Source of the DNA: Rhizopus arrhizus
Taxonomy: Eukaryota > Mucoromycota > Mucoromycetes > Mucorales > Rhizopodaceae
DNA: 64,000 nt
NCBI GenBank assembly: GCA_024220505.1
Contig: JAKZZE010000002.1
Coordinates: forward strand, 1,426,001 to 1,490,000
Reading direction: 5' to 3'
Part shown: in pieces, positions 1 through 12,242 of the stretch
Numbering within the stretch: position 1 is the stretch's first letter
Layout of the letters: every line of letters starts with the position of its first letter
The notes under the pieces: generated by a model
Seen by the model: only the letters and a program-made list of their open reading frames with translations
Told to the model about the DNA's origin: nothing
Databases searched by the model: none
Position numbers and translations under genes: made by a program

Positions 1-1118
1 CAGTGTTTAATTGGGCAACTTCCATGAAGATGGGTGTTTGGCTATTTTCGATGACTATGGAAGAAAGAAGACAGTGCCCATTTGCCATAACCCTTACAAG
101 CTGGAGAAGAAGACCAACCATAAAGAATAAAGATGTAGAAGAAGAAAATACAGGAAATCAACCAAACGCATCACACACGAACATATCTTTAATCAGCTTT
201 ATCATAGCCGGCGTGAAGCATGTACTGATTGCTGATATAGCAGAAATAAGTTTGCATCTGTATGATATTAATCTTCCTATACATGTATTTTCAGCTATTG
301 TGCACAAGTTCTTAGGTTATCTTGGCTTCTCAGTGACAGACACAGGCTTACTCAGCTTAGGAAATATGCTAATCAGTACTCTTATTTGTGTGATATTTTC
401 TGTTTATCTTCAAATGCAAATACAGATAACATATGATTCGGCCATGATCATCTTTTCTTCCATGTACAAACTATTTGCGATATTGGAAAAGTGGCAATTG
501 AATTACATTTTAAAGGAGAATTACACAAAAGATATTGAAAAATCCAAAGCTCTGTTAAAACGTGTCCATAAAATCAGGGCTGTAAAGACCTACTTTGAAG
601 AGACGATTTATATGCCACCTGCATTCAACGAACCATGGAGTGCACATTCTCTTCGAGATTTTTGGGGAAGACGCTGGCATACTTATTATAATGAATGTTT
701 TTACCGCCTTGGATATCAGCCTGTTCGCCTTCTTGTAAAGCTTGTATCTGGTTGTAAGCCTCCTCGATGGTTACCTGCCTTGTCGGTATTTGTTATGTCT
801 GGATTGATGCATGAATACTTTCTATATGTTGCCACTGGTCCTACAATGTATTTTCATGGTTCTCCTTTGCCAACCGGTTTCTTTCAGTTTTTGTTTTTTG
901 TTTGTCAAGTAGTGTTTGTTAGCATAGGCGACAAATATTTTAAGGAAGGTCCGCTTGGAAGACTGTTTGCTATCATCAGTATGTGCATGACCTGCCATTT
1001 ATTTGTTGTGCCCTATTTTGAAAGCGGCTATATGCATATGCCCCAATTTTCATTTTATCGTGTAGCTGTAAATATTTATAGAGGAAATCCATCATTACTC
1101 GACTCCGTTTTTAAATAA
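1..1118 (+). CDS. MBOAT / wax-synthase-like acyltransferase, 5' partial
   Basis: The reading frame is already open at the left edge, so the N-terminus lies outside the window; the visible part is about 371 residues. It is a multi-span membrane protein with several hydrophobic helices. The segment PW-x-SLRDFWGRRWH near residues 213-225 is the signature of the MBOAT_2 (wax synthase-like) branch of membrane-bound O-acyltransferases. The His in SGLMHEY, about 50 residues later, is the expected catalytic His. The family transfers acyl chains from acyl-CoA to alcohols in the ER; the acceptor cannot be told from sequence (wax ester or sterol-type products are possible). The stop is at 1116-1118, 84 bp from the convergent PMT gene. 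The Met at position 3 may be internal to an exon. Family is sure; substrate is not. Confidence 0.85.
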   Translation, partial: VFNWATSMKMGVWLFSMTMEERRQCPFAITLTSWRRRPTIKNKDVEEENTGNQPNASHTNISLISFIIAGVKHVLIADIAEISLHLYDINLPIHVFSAIVHKFLGYLGFSVTDTGLLSLGNMLISTLICVIFSVYLQMQIQITYDSAMIIFSSMYKLFAILEKWQLNYILKENYTKDIEKSKALLKRVHKIRAVKTYFEETIYMPPAFNEPWSAHSLRDFWGRRWHTYYNECFYRLGYQPVRLLVKLVSGCKPPRWLPALSVFVMSGLMHEYFLYVATGPTMYFHGSPLPTGFFQFLFFVCQVVFVSIGDKYFKEGPLGRLFAIISMCMTCHLFVVPYFESGYMHMPQFSFYRVAVNIYRGNPSLLDSVFK

Positions 1119-1201
1119 AATTAGAGTTAAAAAAACAAAAAAAAAATGATGTTTATTTGTTAAGCGATAAATTAAACGCAAACATTTCTTTTTCCTTAGT
1201 A

Positions 1202-3874
1202 TTAAGTTTCAATCAGATTCCAGTGTTTAAACCATCGACGATTTGCATACTGTTGAATATCACCTTCCATACCAAAGGAAAATGGAGCAAAGTGAAGGAA
1301 ATTTAGAGCCATAACAATAAAAATAATTCCATAAATTATTGTACCAAATTTTTTAGATTTGTGTCTTAAAAAGTGTTCCATTAGAAATGGTAACATGAAT
1401 ACACTGAAATAAAGTGCAGGAAAATAATGATGTAAATAGGTAATTCGTCCCATCATATAAAAAGGGATATAATGTAAAAACCAACCAAAGAAAATCAATT
1501 TACCTACTGAAGTAAAATGCATCCAACGTGCTAAGGTTAAAAAAAATGAATGTAATTTGATTAGACAGAGTTGGGTTACTAACATTGTCCATTCACTTAC
1601 CTGGGCTCATGTCAATAACTTGTCTTTTCAATCGAATTGTGTATATTATGATCAACAATGAGAAGGTGACGATTGATGCAAATGAAGGCCACCAGACGGA
1701 AGGATTACCCATCAAGTAAAACTTAATGTTTTCGTTATCCCAACTGCACATACGTAAACCAACAGAGACCATTGGCCATTCTGTTGGCTTAGAAGCCAAT
1801 ATATCATCTTTGTCAGGGTCAGGTATCAACGCGTTATTTGAGTACCACATTACAATGTTTAGATGTGCAAAGTTTTGAAGAAAACTTGATTTGTAAGCAT
1901 TATCTGGTGCAGGAGGCACTAAAAATAGAATGAGTTTTCTTTTCTCGTTCGTGTATAAGCATATTTTGATAATTACATTTTTCATTATGATGTTCTTCAA
2001 TACTCCAAAAAGTTGAGGAATCTTCAAGGTCATCATGCCTACTACAATATACCTCCTGTTGTTTGTATCCCCATTCTGGCAAAGTTTCGTGACGGGAAGC
2101 AAGTAGACAATTCAAGTACACATGACGTAAACGAAATAGAGTAGTCAAAGCTCGCACATGCTTGGTATTTCTCTCGTTTACATCCTTCACAATTTCTATT
2201 CTCCAATTATCTTGAACGTCTCCTATTTCGTCATCACCGTATCCACTCACTTCCCAATTCTTGGAAGAGATTGGTGCATTGATAGGGTGACTATGTAAAT
2301 TGCGCATGGTATACAGATGAAAAAGACGTATAATATCACCATCCTTTACATATTTAATAAAAGTGTTGTTTACTTTAGGATTTGGTTGGCCTTCGTCCCC
2401 AACAGATCGTGGAAAGCGAACTTGCCAAATATTGTTGACATCTTTAAAGGAATAACAAGTAATTTGTTGTTGTTTTGAACCATCAGGGTAATAATGTGGG
2501 TGAGAATGTAAAAGCCCACCAGAGTATCCAAAGCTCTTGATAGTAATATTTGAGCCAAATGCTATTTGAACCGGATTACTTTGAAGATGACTACCATTAA
2601 GTCCTGCTTGAAATAAAGAACTCATCATGGTATCTCCCGGACCACTGTTGCGAAGTATATGGAAATGAGCCGCAAAACTAGCAACATAAATAGCGATAGG
2701 AATAATAATTAAACAGAGGGTTCGAGACATCCAGTGAGCAATATAGGTTAATTTTGGCATGTGAAGATCTCCCAACATATTCCAAAGATCCTCTATCGTA
2801 TACATCCCAACAAAAGCAACTGCGAACAATCCAATCCACTTTACACTAAAATGACAGGTTGGCTTAATATACATACTATTTTTATATGCTACCTCAAGAC
2901 GCAACCTAATGACATTCCAGTACCAAGTAACCACAGCCACCACTGCTTCGAAAACGCTCTGTTGATAAAATAGGGAAATTTTACTACTGACTTTCTTTGT
3001 TTGTATTTGATTTACCTGTCTCTTTGGTACCGAAAGCCTGAGAGGCAAAAAAAGGATAAGCTTGTGAAAAATAATAACATAGAATCCAACAAAATAAAAC
3101 GGCTGATTGTCAATAAAGCATTATCAAAGAGTATCATGAGTGCAGACAAAATACAAGACTTTGCTGATAAATTTAAATTATGAGCTGTACCATAAGCCAA
3201 TGGTACAAGCATAGCACCCCAGGCAGCACCAAATATGCGCATTGTATATACATCCACTTCATCTGGATAGGTTGATCCAGACTCGAAACTAAAGGAACCA
3301 TTATAATTGGCTAAATAACCTGATAATCCAACAAGCATTTTCCCCAATGGAGGATGAACATCAAAATAAAATTCATTTTTTAGATAATATGAGCCAAACT
3401 AGAAAAATCAAGATTAAAAAAAAAAGAAAATGGATTTTGAGTTATCTACCTTTCCAAAATGTGCCTGGTTAAATGAAAAGAACAGTGTTAGTACAAATCA
3501 ATGAACAGACTTTAGTTTATATTACCTCATCCCAAATAACTTTTCTAGATTTATCTATTTTTCTAAAACGCGTCCAAAGAGCAAGTATAGTTAAAATGAT
3601 TGTAGTGATAGTATGTTGATGGGTATAGATAAACAATTTAATCTGCAGAAATTGTGTTTAATGCAATGATTTCAAAAAAAAAAAAAAAAAGGTCTGTGTG
3701 TACCTTGTTTCTCTCCTGCTGTCTGTACAACCCAATGTTTTTTTCTACTTCCAATAAAGAAGGCTGATCGAATAAACTTTCACTTAATGGAATTGCATCA
3801 AATGTTTCAATATATTTGGGAGGAGGTGATTTAGGCAGTTGAAGATTATTATGCCTCCTTTTTAAAGCATCCAT
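1202..3874 (-). CDS. PMT2: Protein O-mannosyltransferase, PMT2 type
   Basis: This gene adds the first mannose from dolichyl-P-mannose to Ser/Thr of secretory proteins in the ER. The ATG at 3872-3874 begins MDALKRRHN. Exon segments then give a first transmembrane helix, the acidic catalytic motif WDE-AHFGK, FDVHPPLGKM, luminal helices, and a MIR region in the middle (LHSHPINAP, SGYGDDEIGD, NWRIE). The C-terminal membrane block carries HYIPFYMMGRITYLHHYFPALYFS. Several introns interrupt it. One coding piece, 3450-3464, is a 15-nt micro-exon encoding AHFGK. The stop is at 1202-1204. The YMMGRITYLHHYFPALYFS block and the domain order fit the PMT2 subfamily best. Exon borders are my reading of GT-AG signals and need transcript support. 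Confidence 0.92.
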
Positions 3875-5796
3875 GTTTGCAAAAGTAAAAAAAGAAAAGG
3901 ATAGAAAGGGGCAAATCATAAGGAGTAGTTATATGACTTTTATGTTATCATTCTTTGAGCATTGTTTCCTTTATATTTAATTAATGCATAAATAAAAATG
4001 GTATTTCGTGCGACTCCAACCAAACTCAAAGAATTTTCCAAGAGTAATAGCAGTGAACAATAGAACTAATAATGAAAATATTTAAAAGCATGGAGCTGCT
4101 ATTGTACTAAAAATCGAAAAACTATGATAAAAGGCGACTGGAATACTTTATACAATTTACACGTTCCAGCAGTCAGCTGTACCCTTATGGCCTTCTAAAT
4201 CCTTTTTTTTTTTTTTTTTTTTACATTTGTATTGATTTTTACTGTCTTTCTTCTTTTGTCAACATTTTTTATAATGCAAGTCTTATAGAAACATTCTCAC
4301 AAAATGCTGAATCACCTTAAAGTACATCACACTTACAGGACAACAATGTCGAACTAATTTACATAAACTCAGCAGGGATTTTAAGTATTCTTACGCAACT
4401 TTTTATTTTTTATTATTGAATAATATTTTATTACGATTAGTTTGTAACTTTCTTGGCATCTTCTTTCATTTCTGAGTGCTTTGAGAGTATCGATAAAGCA
4501 AGATTGCCCTTTTTCTTTTATACAAAGCTTCGCAATAACCGTTAAAATGGCTTGGTGGATGTACATTATTTAAATCAACTGATAAGTTCTTGTTAAATCA
4601 GTACAATGCAAGAAGCGCATTTCATACTATAGAAACAATCCTAAGATAGACATCAAGGTCTCAAATTTTGACTGCGTACCGCAAGGAATTTGCTAAACAA
4701 ACTAGTACGAGTTTGGCCCTAGTCCCATGTTTTCATTTGGAAGCAGTCTTAAGACACATTTACTAGAATCTTCTTTTATACCAATGTATTGAAGTCAAAA
4801 AATCTACGTACTTATGTTAATAATAAAATCAGATAAGCACTGTATACTTATTTTTTAAAAAACAGTAATATAACTGGTTTATGATATCGCTAACACGTCC
4901 AAGTCCTGATAATAATAAAAAATGTCTTTTCATTTCGTGTTTTCGCTTTATAATACACGCTTGTTTATTTTATTTTTTCAGAAAAATATCTATGCCATTT
5001 TAAGCTGCAATGTATAAATCAAACCAACCCAACTGAAACGCTTTGAATATAACAAAAAGCTAACTTTAATAAAACGTTCATTTATGTGCATATGTATCCA
5101 TACTTCAAATGTTTTTTCATTAAGACAATTTCTTTTGTCTTTTCACATTGCACCTATTAAGAATATGTTGACCTTTTTTAGTTGCTAAACGAACAAAAAA
5201 CACATCTTTTTTTTTTTTTTTTTTTTTTTTTTTTGCAAACAATCTTGGATTGTTAACATGCACTATCAAGTGAATTGAACATATTCGTATTGCTGTATTG
5301 AAAGTCTACACTGGTGGACTTTAGAAAGGACTTAAACTATATACAAAGCTTTGAAAAATTGTCCTTTAAAAATTCCCTTAGATCGTGTCTAGAATTCAAT
5401 ATAGGCGTTGCGCTTGTTCCTTAGTGTTGGTAGCCCAAAGATCTTGTCTATTATGGCGGAGTTATATTTCCTTTTTTGTAGCCTAGCCACCCCTTTAAAA
5501 ATTTCAGATCAATAGGATAAATGGATAAGGTACAGGTACAGTAAAGGAGTAAAACAGTAGCTTGATATAATGTTTGATTGAATATCATATCATAACTGAT
5601 GATCTTTTATATTTGTATATATATCTCAAGATCATAATGGAGCCCATTTTACCAATTATATTTATGATTCATATCAAAAGAGAAAAAAAAAAAATTGCTC
5701 ATTCTACTGCATTTAAATTGAGACTTGTTTTTTTTTTTTATTCTTGAAATACTTACTTTTTCTTTCTGGAATCTTACACAAGAAAAAAAAATTGAT
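3875..5796. other. Intergenic region, 1.9 kb, no gene seen
   Basis: This AT-rich stretch lies between two divergently oriented genes (PMT on the minus strand, zinc transporter on the plus strand) and so contains both promoters. It holds long T runs at 4203-4222 and 5207-5234. A 61-codon minus-strand ORF (4381-4566) has no recognisable similarity and no flanking exon that extends it. I see no tRNA or other RNA gene. Confidence 0.6.
5207..5234. repeat. Poly(T) tract, 28 bases
   Basis: An uninterrupted run of T. Similar A/T homopolymers occur at 4203-4222, 25951-25975, 28921-28946, 30613-30638 and 47405-47429. They may be nucleosome-depleting promoter tracts or relics of retrotransposon poly(A) tails; this one lies about 560 bp upstream of the zinc transporter start. 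Confidence 0.9.
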
Positions 5797-7231
5797 ATGA
5801 GCAACGAAAGAAGCCCACTCTTATTTCCTGTGAACTCGCATTCCGGAGACTCGGTAATTTCTTATAATACCTCACAAAAGAACTGCACCAATATTACATT
5901 GAAAGACCGTTCAGAAGCTCAATCGACAAAACGGAAATTATGGTTCGCTGTGGGTCTTGCATGTGTGTTTTTCGCTACTGAATTAGTAGCAGGCTATTTT
6001 GCAAACTCTTTGGGTAAAGATTCTTTTATCTGCAATACTTTTTTATACTGAATTGTTGTTAGCATTAATGTCTGATGCTTTCCACTTATTGTCGGACGTA
6101 GCTAGTTTTATTGTTGCTTTGGTTGCGATTTATTTAGCCGAAAAACCTGCGACAAAAAGTACATATGAAAAATGCTAAACGTGACAAAATATGAAACAAT
6201 TAAAAAATACCTTTGTAGGACATACGTTTGGTTTTCACAGAGCAGAGGTTATTGCTGCGCTTGTATCTGTATTGACAATTTGGGTTCTTACTGCTTTTTT
6301 GGTTCATGAAGCCATTCAACGTATTAAATATCCTCAAGAAATCAATGCTAAACTGGTAATGAAGCAAAGAAAGATTGACAGATAATCCCAAAATAAGAAA
6401 CTAATTTCTTATAAATAGATGTGTATTACCGCAGCCATTGGTGTGGGTGTCAATATAATGTAAGTTTAAAAGGAAAAGAGAAAGGTTAAGGAAATTATAT
6501 TTTAATACTGCTTTTACAGATTGGCCTATGTCTTGGGTGGACATCATCACGGACATTCTCATAGCCATGAAGATCATCATTCTCACGACGAAGAAACACA
6601 TAACCATCAACATCATAAGGTACACAATACAAATTCTTTTAAAATGCAATTTGACCGTAACATACGTTTACAGGAAGCAAATATTAATCTTCGTGCTGCC
6701 GCATTGCATGTCATTGGTGATTTATTGGCTTCAATTGGTAATTAACATTGATGCTTATATCAACACCGAATGTTTTAAACAAAAAGTTTTATAGGAGTTT
6801 TAATTTCTTCTATTATTCTGATCTTTAGACCTGATCTTACTATTGTTGACCCATTGTGTACATTCTTCTTTTCTATTCTTGTATTATACACAACTTATCA
6901 CCTCGTCAAGGACTCACTTGCTGTGCTTATGGAGGGCGTACCTGGAAATATTCATCCAGACTTGATAGAGAAGTCGCTTATGGCAGTACCTGGCGTAATT
7001 GCCGTTCATGATTTGCATGTCTGGACCTTGTCTCCTGGAAAGTATTCCCTTACAGCTCATATTAAAATAGACCATGCAGCAGAAATTAGCTATGATGAAG
7101 TGTTATCAAAGGGACAACATATTGTCTGTGATGTTTATGGTGTTCATCATTCCACACTTCAAATAGAGTCAGATAAAACAGCATTCACAAGCCACTGTAA
7201 CCCTGAATTGTGTGCTCCTAGAAACCAATAA
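5797..7231 (+). CDS. CDF-family zinc transporter (ZRC1/ZnT-like)
   Basis: The ATG at 5797 starts MSNERSPLLF. This is the best start because the upstream in-frame Met adds only low-complexity sequence. About five exons follow with six transmembrane helices. The two zinc-site motifs of cation diffusion facilitators are present: HLLSD in helix 2 and HVIGD in helix 5. A His-rich cytosolic loop (GGHHHGHSHSHEDHHSHD) lies between helices 4 and 5. The C-terminal domain (DLHVWTLSPGKYSLTAHI) matches the family's metallochaperone-like fold. Members exchange Zn2+ for protons and load zinc into vacuole or secretory compartments. The stop is at 7229-7231, 60 bp from the convergent dipeptidase. ZRC1/COT1-type vacuolar detoxification is the likely role (inference). 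Confidence 0.93.
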
Positions 7232-7291
7232 TCCCAATTTTTTAAAATAAATACAATTACATTATTATTTTATTATTATGCAGTAAACTAT

Positions 7292-8600
7292 TTAATTGTA
7301 ATCGCTCAATTTATCTTCAATAGGAAGTTGGTTCTTCTTGGTTAATTTTTTGCTTGCCTTTTCAACCTTTTTCCACACTCTCAAAAAGTTCTCTCCAGCC
7401 AAACCAATCAACTCCTCATCTGACCATCCACGACGAGCCAATTCAGCAAGCAGATCAGGATATTTACTGACATCTTCCAACCCAGTAGGAGTACTCTCAA
7501 TACCATTGTAATCTGCACCTAAACCCACACGATCTTTTCCAGCAAGAGCAGCAACATGTTCAACGTGATCTGCTACATCAGACAGTGTGGCTTCTTTAGT
7601 GGGATCACACTGTACAAAGTTATTATAAAAATTAACCATAACAACACCGTCTGTCTCTTCAAGACGTTTCAACACACTATCAGGAACGTTTCGTTCGATA
7701 GGACAGATGGCATTGCTTGAGGAATGGGAAAATAAGACGGGAGCTTGAGTAACATTGAGTACGGCGTTCATGGTAGAGTGAGCAACATGTGAAATATCGA
7801 CCATCATACCAAGACGGTTCATTTCCAATACCACCTTTTTACCGAACTCGGTTAAACCAACTCCTTGACCGAACGGAGCTGGCTGTGTATCGCAGCAAGA
7901 CTCCGCCCATGGCGTGTGACAATTGTGAGTCAACTATCAGCTTGTTAGACATTTGGATACAAAAAAAAATTCGCTTTATCCTTTACCGTCATGTATCTCA
8001 CGCCAAGATCATAGAATTGACGAAGTGCAGCCATTGAGCTGTCAATCATTTGTCCACCTTCGATACCCATCATTGAAGCAATACGTCCTCGTTTGAATGC
8101 CTTTTTGAACTCTTTTGTATTGGTTGCTATTTGGAACGTATCAGGGTACAAGTTAATCATACGCTTGGTAACATCGATGGATTCCATGGCTTTCAATATT
8201 TGATTAGATGAAGTGTCTTCGCAGTCATAATAGATGCTCCAAAATTGACCTGTTAGTTGACCTTGTCGAAGTCTTTGAATATCAGTGTGACCCCAATCGA
8301 GATGTGTGAGATTCATATTATTAATCTTGCCATCAAACATAAATGCCAAGGACCTAATTCAATAAGCTGTCAATTTAAAATACTTTAAATATAAAGCTTT
8401 TTTTCTTCTTCATACATTGGCAAGTCATTGTGTGTATCAATCAGAGGATGGTGACGGAGAATTTTATGAACACGCTTAAGGGGATCTTGAGTCTTATGAT
8501 GCTTATTAACAGATAGAATCTGTTGCTGCTGTTCTCCCGCAAAGGCATGGACTGAAGATAGAGCAAAAGCAACAACTGCAAAAAGTGATAAATGAACCAT
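7292..8600 (-). CDS. Membrane dipeptidase, peptidase family M19
   Basis: The protein starts at 8598-8600 with a clear signal peptide ([19 protein letters not shown]). It carries the metal ligands of renal-type dipeptidases in order: DTHNDLP (His-x-Asp pair), IEGGQ (bridging Glu), the SHVAHS and FSHSS His ligands, and GLGADYNGI (Asp). The family hydrolyses dipeptides with a two-zinc centre and is usually secreted or cell-wall/GPI anchored; I see no obvious GPI hydrophobic tail here. There are three exons, with introns near 8350-8400 and 7930-8000. Neighbours are unrelated: the convergent zinc transporter and, 81 bp away, the end of the acyl-CoA synthetase. Confidence 0.92.
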
Positions 8601-8680
8601 TGAGAAAAGAAAAAAAAAAAAAAAAGAACAGAAAAAAAAAAAAGAAAAGGTTTTTTTTTTCAGTTGGTCAATGTATCACT

Positions 8681-10958
8681 TTATTTGTAAACTTTTTCTA
8701 TTTCTTTCTTGTAAGCTTTCTCTACCTCTTTACGCTTTACTTTTCCACTTGTCGTCATCAGATCCTTCATCCAATCTCTGTCTCGAGTGATAATAATGTC
8801 CTTCACGATCTCAACACGACTGCAACCTGAAGAAGAAGCGGTTTGTTGTAATTCCTTCAATAGCTTATCTTTATTCACATCATTATCAGCTGGTTCCACA
8901 ACACCAATGATGTAAGACTTATCACTATCAGCAACTAGACAAATATTCTTGATGGCCGAACAATTACGATATTTGGATTCGAGATTCTCCAAAGCAATGT
9001 ACTCTCCGTGAGACAATTTAACCAGGTTTTTGACTCGGTCAGCAATAGCAAACGTACCATCTGGATTTAATTTTGCAATATCGCCTGTCTTGAACCAACC
9101 ATCCGAAGTCAAGGCTTCATTTGTGATATCAGATCGTTTGTAATAGCCTCTCATTAAAGAAGGGCCACGCAACCAGAGCTCTCCGACATTATCTTTTGCC
9201 TTATAATCTGTGTCTGGTACGTCAACAAAACGGAACTCAATAGAAGGCGAAGGAGGACCGATGATGCCGGTGACCAAACCGAGGCTGGGAAGTGTCACAG
9301 CTGCCAGTCCACAGCATTCAGTCAACCTATTTTACTGTGAGTCCTTTTGGTTCAAATGTATCAACGAAATTTACCCATAACCCTGCAACATGAAACATAA
9401 AGTGGAAGTAATAAACTTTTGAGTTTCAAATGAAACAGGCGCACCTCCAGATAGGCCATACTTTAAGTTTCCGCCTGTAACATCACTGATCTGACGAAAC
9501 AGAATGGAATCATACGCATTTGTCAAAGCATTCGGTTTACCAAAAAAATTGAGTAATTGCCATTTTGCTTCAATAGCAGCTATAAAGAAAGGTCAGTAAA
9601 GTTATATCCTATTGTGCTGCATGTAACGAACCATAAAAGGCTTGCCGAATAGCCCAATGCTGTTTTTGTAATTGGCCTTCTACTCCCTTTCTGATCTTTT
9701 CCCAAACGGCTGGTACACCAGCCATAATAGTCGGCTTAAGTTCCTTCAAATCACCTACACCTTTGCCTTGCCCATTGGGTCCACAAACGGAATCGTTCAT
9801 CAAGGTACGCATGCTACCATATCCTATAGGAATACCTAGGGCGATCATGATAAACTCGACAATGAATTCGAGTACGTGCGCGAGAGGTAAAAACCCAATA
9901 TACAAGTGCTTGCCCTTTGACAGGAAATCGGCAACCAGATATTCAGCAGCCCCCATGGCTGCAATGATATTGGCATGCGTCAACTCGACACCCTTGGGTG
10001 CTCCGGTAGAACCTGACGTATACATGATGAGAGCAAGATCGTCAGGCTTTGGTCTCTCTTTGGGTCGGATTTCTTCTTCACTCTCTTGATCAAGTATGTC
10101 TTTATAATGAACGATTTCAACATCATTCGATTTTTGATCTTTAAAGTCTTGAATTTCTTTAGATGCTTCGAACTCTTCGCCGGCATAGATTACAAACTTG
10201 GGTTGTTCTTTATTATCGAGATCTTTATAAGCCTTATTGAGCGTTCCAAATAAGGAAGTCTATGACGTACAAGTTAAATTTTCTGCAAATGACGTGCCTA
10301 ATTTAAGTTTACCTCTGTAAAGATTCCTTTTGCTTCTGTTTCCTTGATGATGTGACTAACTGAATCGGGTGGCATGGAATCATATGCTGTTGTTATCACC
10401 AAGCCAAGTGTAAGGCAAGCAATAGCTGTAATCATCCATTCAGCTCTAAGATTTATTTAATATTGATTTAATTAATAAAAATTCTTTGATTTACCTTGTT
10501 TTGCAATACAAAAGGACAATGTCGCCGTGTTTAAATCCGTGTTTCTGAAGTGAAGATGCCACTTTTTGAACATGCTGATTAGCTTCTTTATAGTTCAGCC
10601 ATGTATATTTGTCTAATTCAAAGTAAGTCCATTTCTTTGGTTTTTTGCCTTCTTCAGTAGGTTTTTCTTTTGTATGAATCTAAATCAAAAGAGGTGAGTA
10701 TAATACATATAAATCTTTTCTCTATTTATTTACTTTAATAAGTTGACGACTACCAAATACATCTTTATTTTCATTTGCTTTCACAGTTTCTTTCCACACA
10801 TTGCCAATGATACAAGCATCTTTCTCTAATTTTGGAAGAAGTGGAGTACTTACAAAACCGTGTTCAGCGTGTCGACTTCGATAAATGTGTTGATCTGAAT
10901 CCACTTGAACCGTAGGATTCTCAGTATTTTGTAGAAAGAGGTCTTTGATGTAATTCAT
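8681..10958 (-). CDS. Long-chain fatty acid-CoA ligase (ACSL/FAA type)
   Basis: This is an AMP-binding enzyme that makes acyl-CoA from fatty acid, ATP and CoA, acting at ER, peroxisome or lipid-droplet membranes. The ATG is at 10956-10958 (MNYIKDLFLQ). The N-terminal block is followed by the P-loop YTSGSTGAPKGVELTH, the FLPLAHVLE motif, GLSGGAP, TECCG, the GELWLRGPSLMRGYYK block and GWFKTGDIA. The C-terminus has DRVKNLVKLSHGEYIALENLE, a motif specific to long-chain synthetases, and ends KVKRKEVEKAYKKEIEKVYK. At least six short introns are visible. The C-terminus has no PTS1 tripeptide (ends VYK), so peroxisomal targeting is not indicated. Confidence 0.93.
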
Positions 10959-11159
10959 GTTGAATAAAGAAAAAGTAAAGAAAAGAAAATACATTATTTG
11001 TTTAGCTTATTTATGCCTACAACATATTGTGTCATGATTAAAAAATGTAATGTTTTATCCTAAAATAGTAGGTAACACGGATTTTCTTGTATGTATGTGC
11101 GTCATGAATAATTTGATAGTTGTATTAAATAGGATTGATAAAGGGTACAAAAGGTAAAA

Positions 11160-12054
11160 TTAAACACCAAAGATCTTTCTTCCAAGATTAAATAATCCTT
11201 CGTCTGTTGTTGTATCTTCAATATAACTAAAAGGATGTTGATCAGATGCAAATGGTGCATTATCAGTTAAAGAAGGTATATAAAACCCATCGTTATCGTT
11301 ATTATAAATAGCTTGAGGATTTTCATATTCGTCTAATACTTCAGAGGCAATAATTGAATCAATGTCTGATACTGATTTACTACTTAAATAATAATTAATA
11401 ATTAATGAATATCAATCGTATCTTTTTACACTTGTTCTTCAGGTTGTATGTGTAATGTGTGTAGGGAAGTTTGATCTGCTTCTAGTGATGATGATTGAAT
11501 ATGATTGCTTTGAATAAACTTTAACTTTTCTGTTAAATCGATCAATAAGGCTTGACTAGTAGAACTTTCTGGTTTTAATGTAGACGACGATGCTTCATCA
11601 TTAAATTGCAAATTTGGCACTGATTTCGCAGCATAAAATTCTTTGGATGTCACAGGTTCCTGATATCGTCTTTGCTAAGAAGTTGCTCTCTTTTTTCTTT
11701 TATTATTTTTTTTACCTTATAAACTAGGTTATGGATTTGATCGTCTGCCAAAAACTCTGCATCTTCATAATAAACATTCTCAAGATCTAGTGTTCTTTTC
11801 TTCTTTTTATTTCTTCTTTTATTCTGACCAAGTATTGTTTCAAACTCCCAATCTGTTGGATTATCCAAATAATTTTGTAATGCCTCTCCTTGGTATAAAC
11901 TGTCCTCTTCAAGTCTAATATTTTGTTGTCTTTGAAAACAACAGCAAAATTGAGAAAATGAAGGTAAGTAATTCCTCCAAGTTAAATCAAATGGATGAGG
12001 TTCGTCAATGAGTGAGATTTTATTATTGTTTCCATTTGAATATAAAATAACCAT
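11160..12054 (-). CDS. Hypothetical protein, three exons
   Basis: I do not recognise the family. The ATG is at 12052-12054 (MVILYSNGNNNK). A first intron at about 11678-11718 (donor after LVYK) removes an in-frame stop. A second at about 11380-11425 joins PEEQV to SKSVSDIDS. The stop is at 11160. The product is about 270 residues, hydrophilic and acidic. It has a Cys cluster (FCCCF, about residues 37-41) that could be palmitoylated, a basic patch (NKRRNKKKKR) and Ser-rich disordered stretches. A short upstream spacer of about 190 bp separates it from the divergent reticulon-like gene. The intron model keeps all three pieces in frame, which argues for a real gene. Confidence 0.6.
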
Positions 12055-12242
12055 GAATAATAATAAGGAAAAAAAAAAGGAAAATATTGTGCGACAAGAA
12101 AAATTCTTGTATAAAACAAATCATCACATGCGTCTATTGCTCCTCTTTCTATCATGTCTTTACAATATATCAATTCAAGGGTATTTTTATTTCTGCATTA
12201 CACTTTATTTTTTTTTCTTTGCTTTATTTTATATTTTATTAA
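12055..12242. promoter_or_regulatory. Probable shared divergent promoter
   Basis: About 190 bp of AT-rich DNA separate the ATG codons of two divergently transcribed genes. It contains A/T-rich tracts but no motif that I can name. The call is based on spacing alone. Confidence 0.4.

Noticed and set aside
4381..4566. 61-codon minus-strand ORF
   Set aside because: No recognised similarity and no splice partners; left as intergenic.
11426..11653. Separate 75-codon gene starting at 11653
   Set aside because: It is an internal exon of the hypothetical gene 11160-12054; the start would be GTG and a good acceptor lies just upstream.
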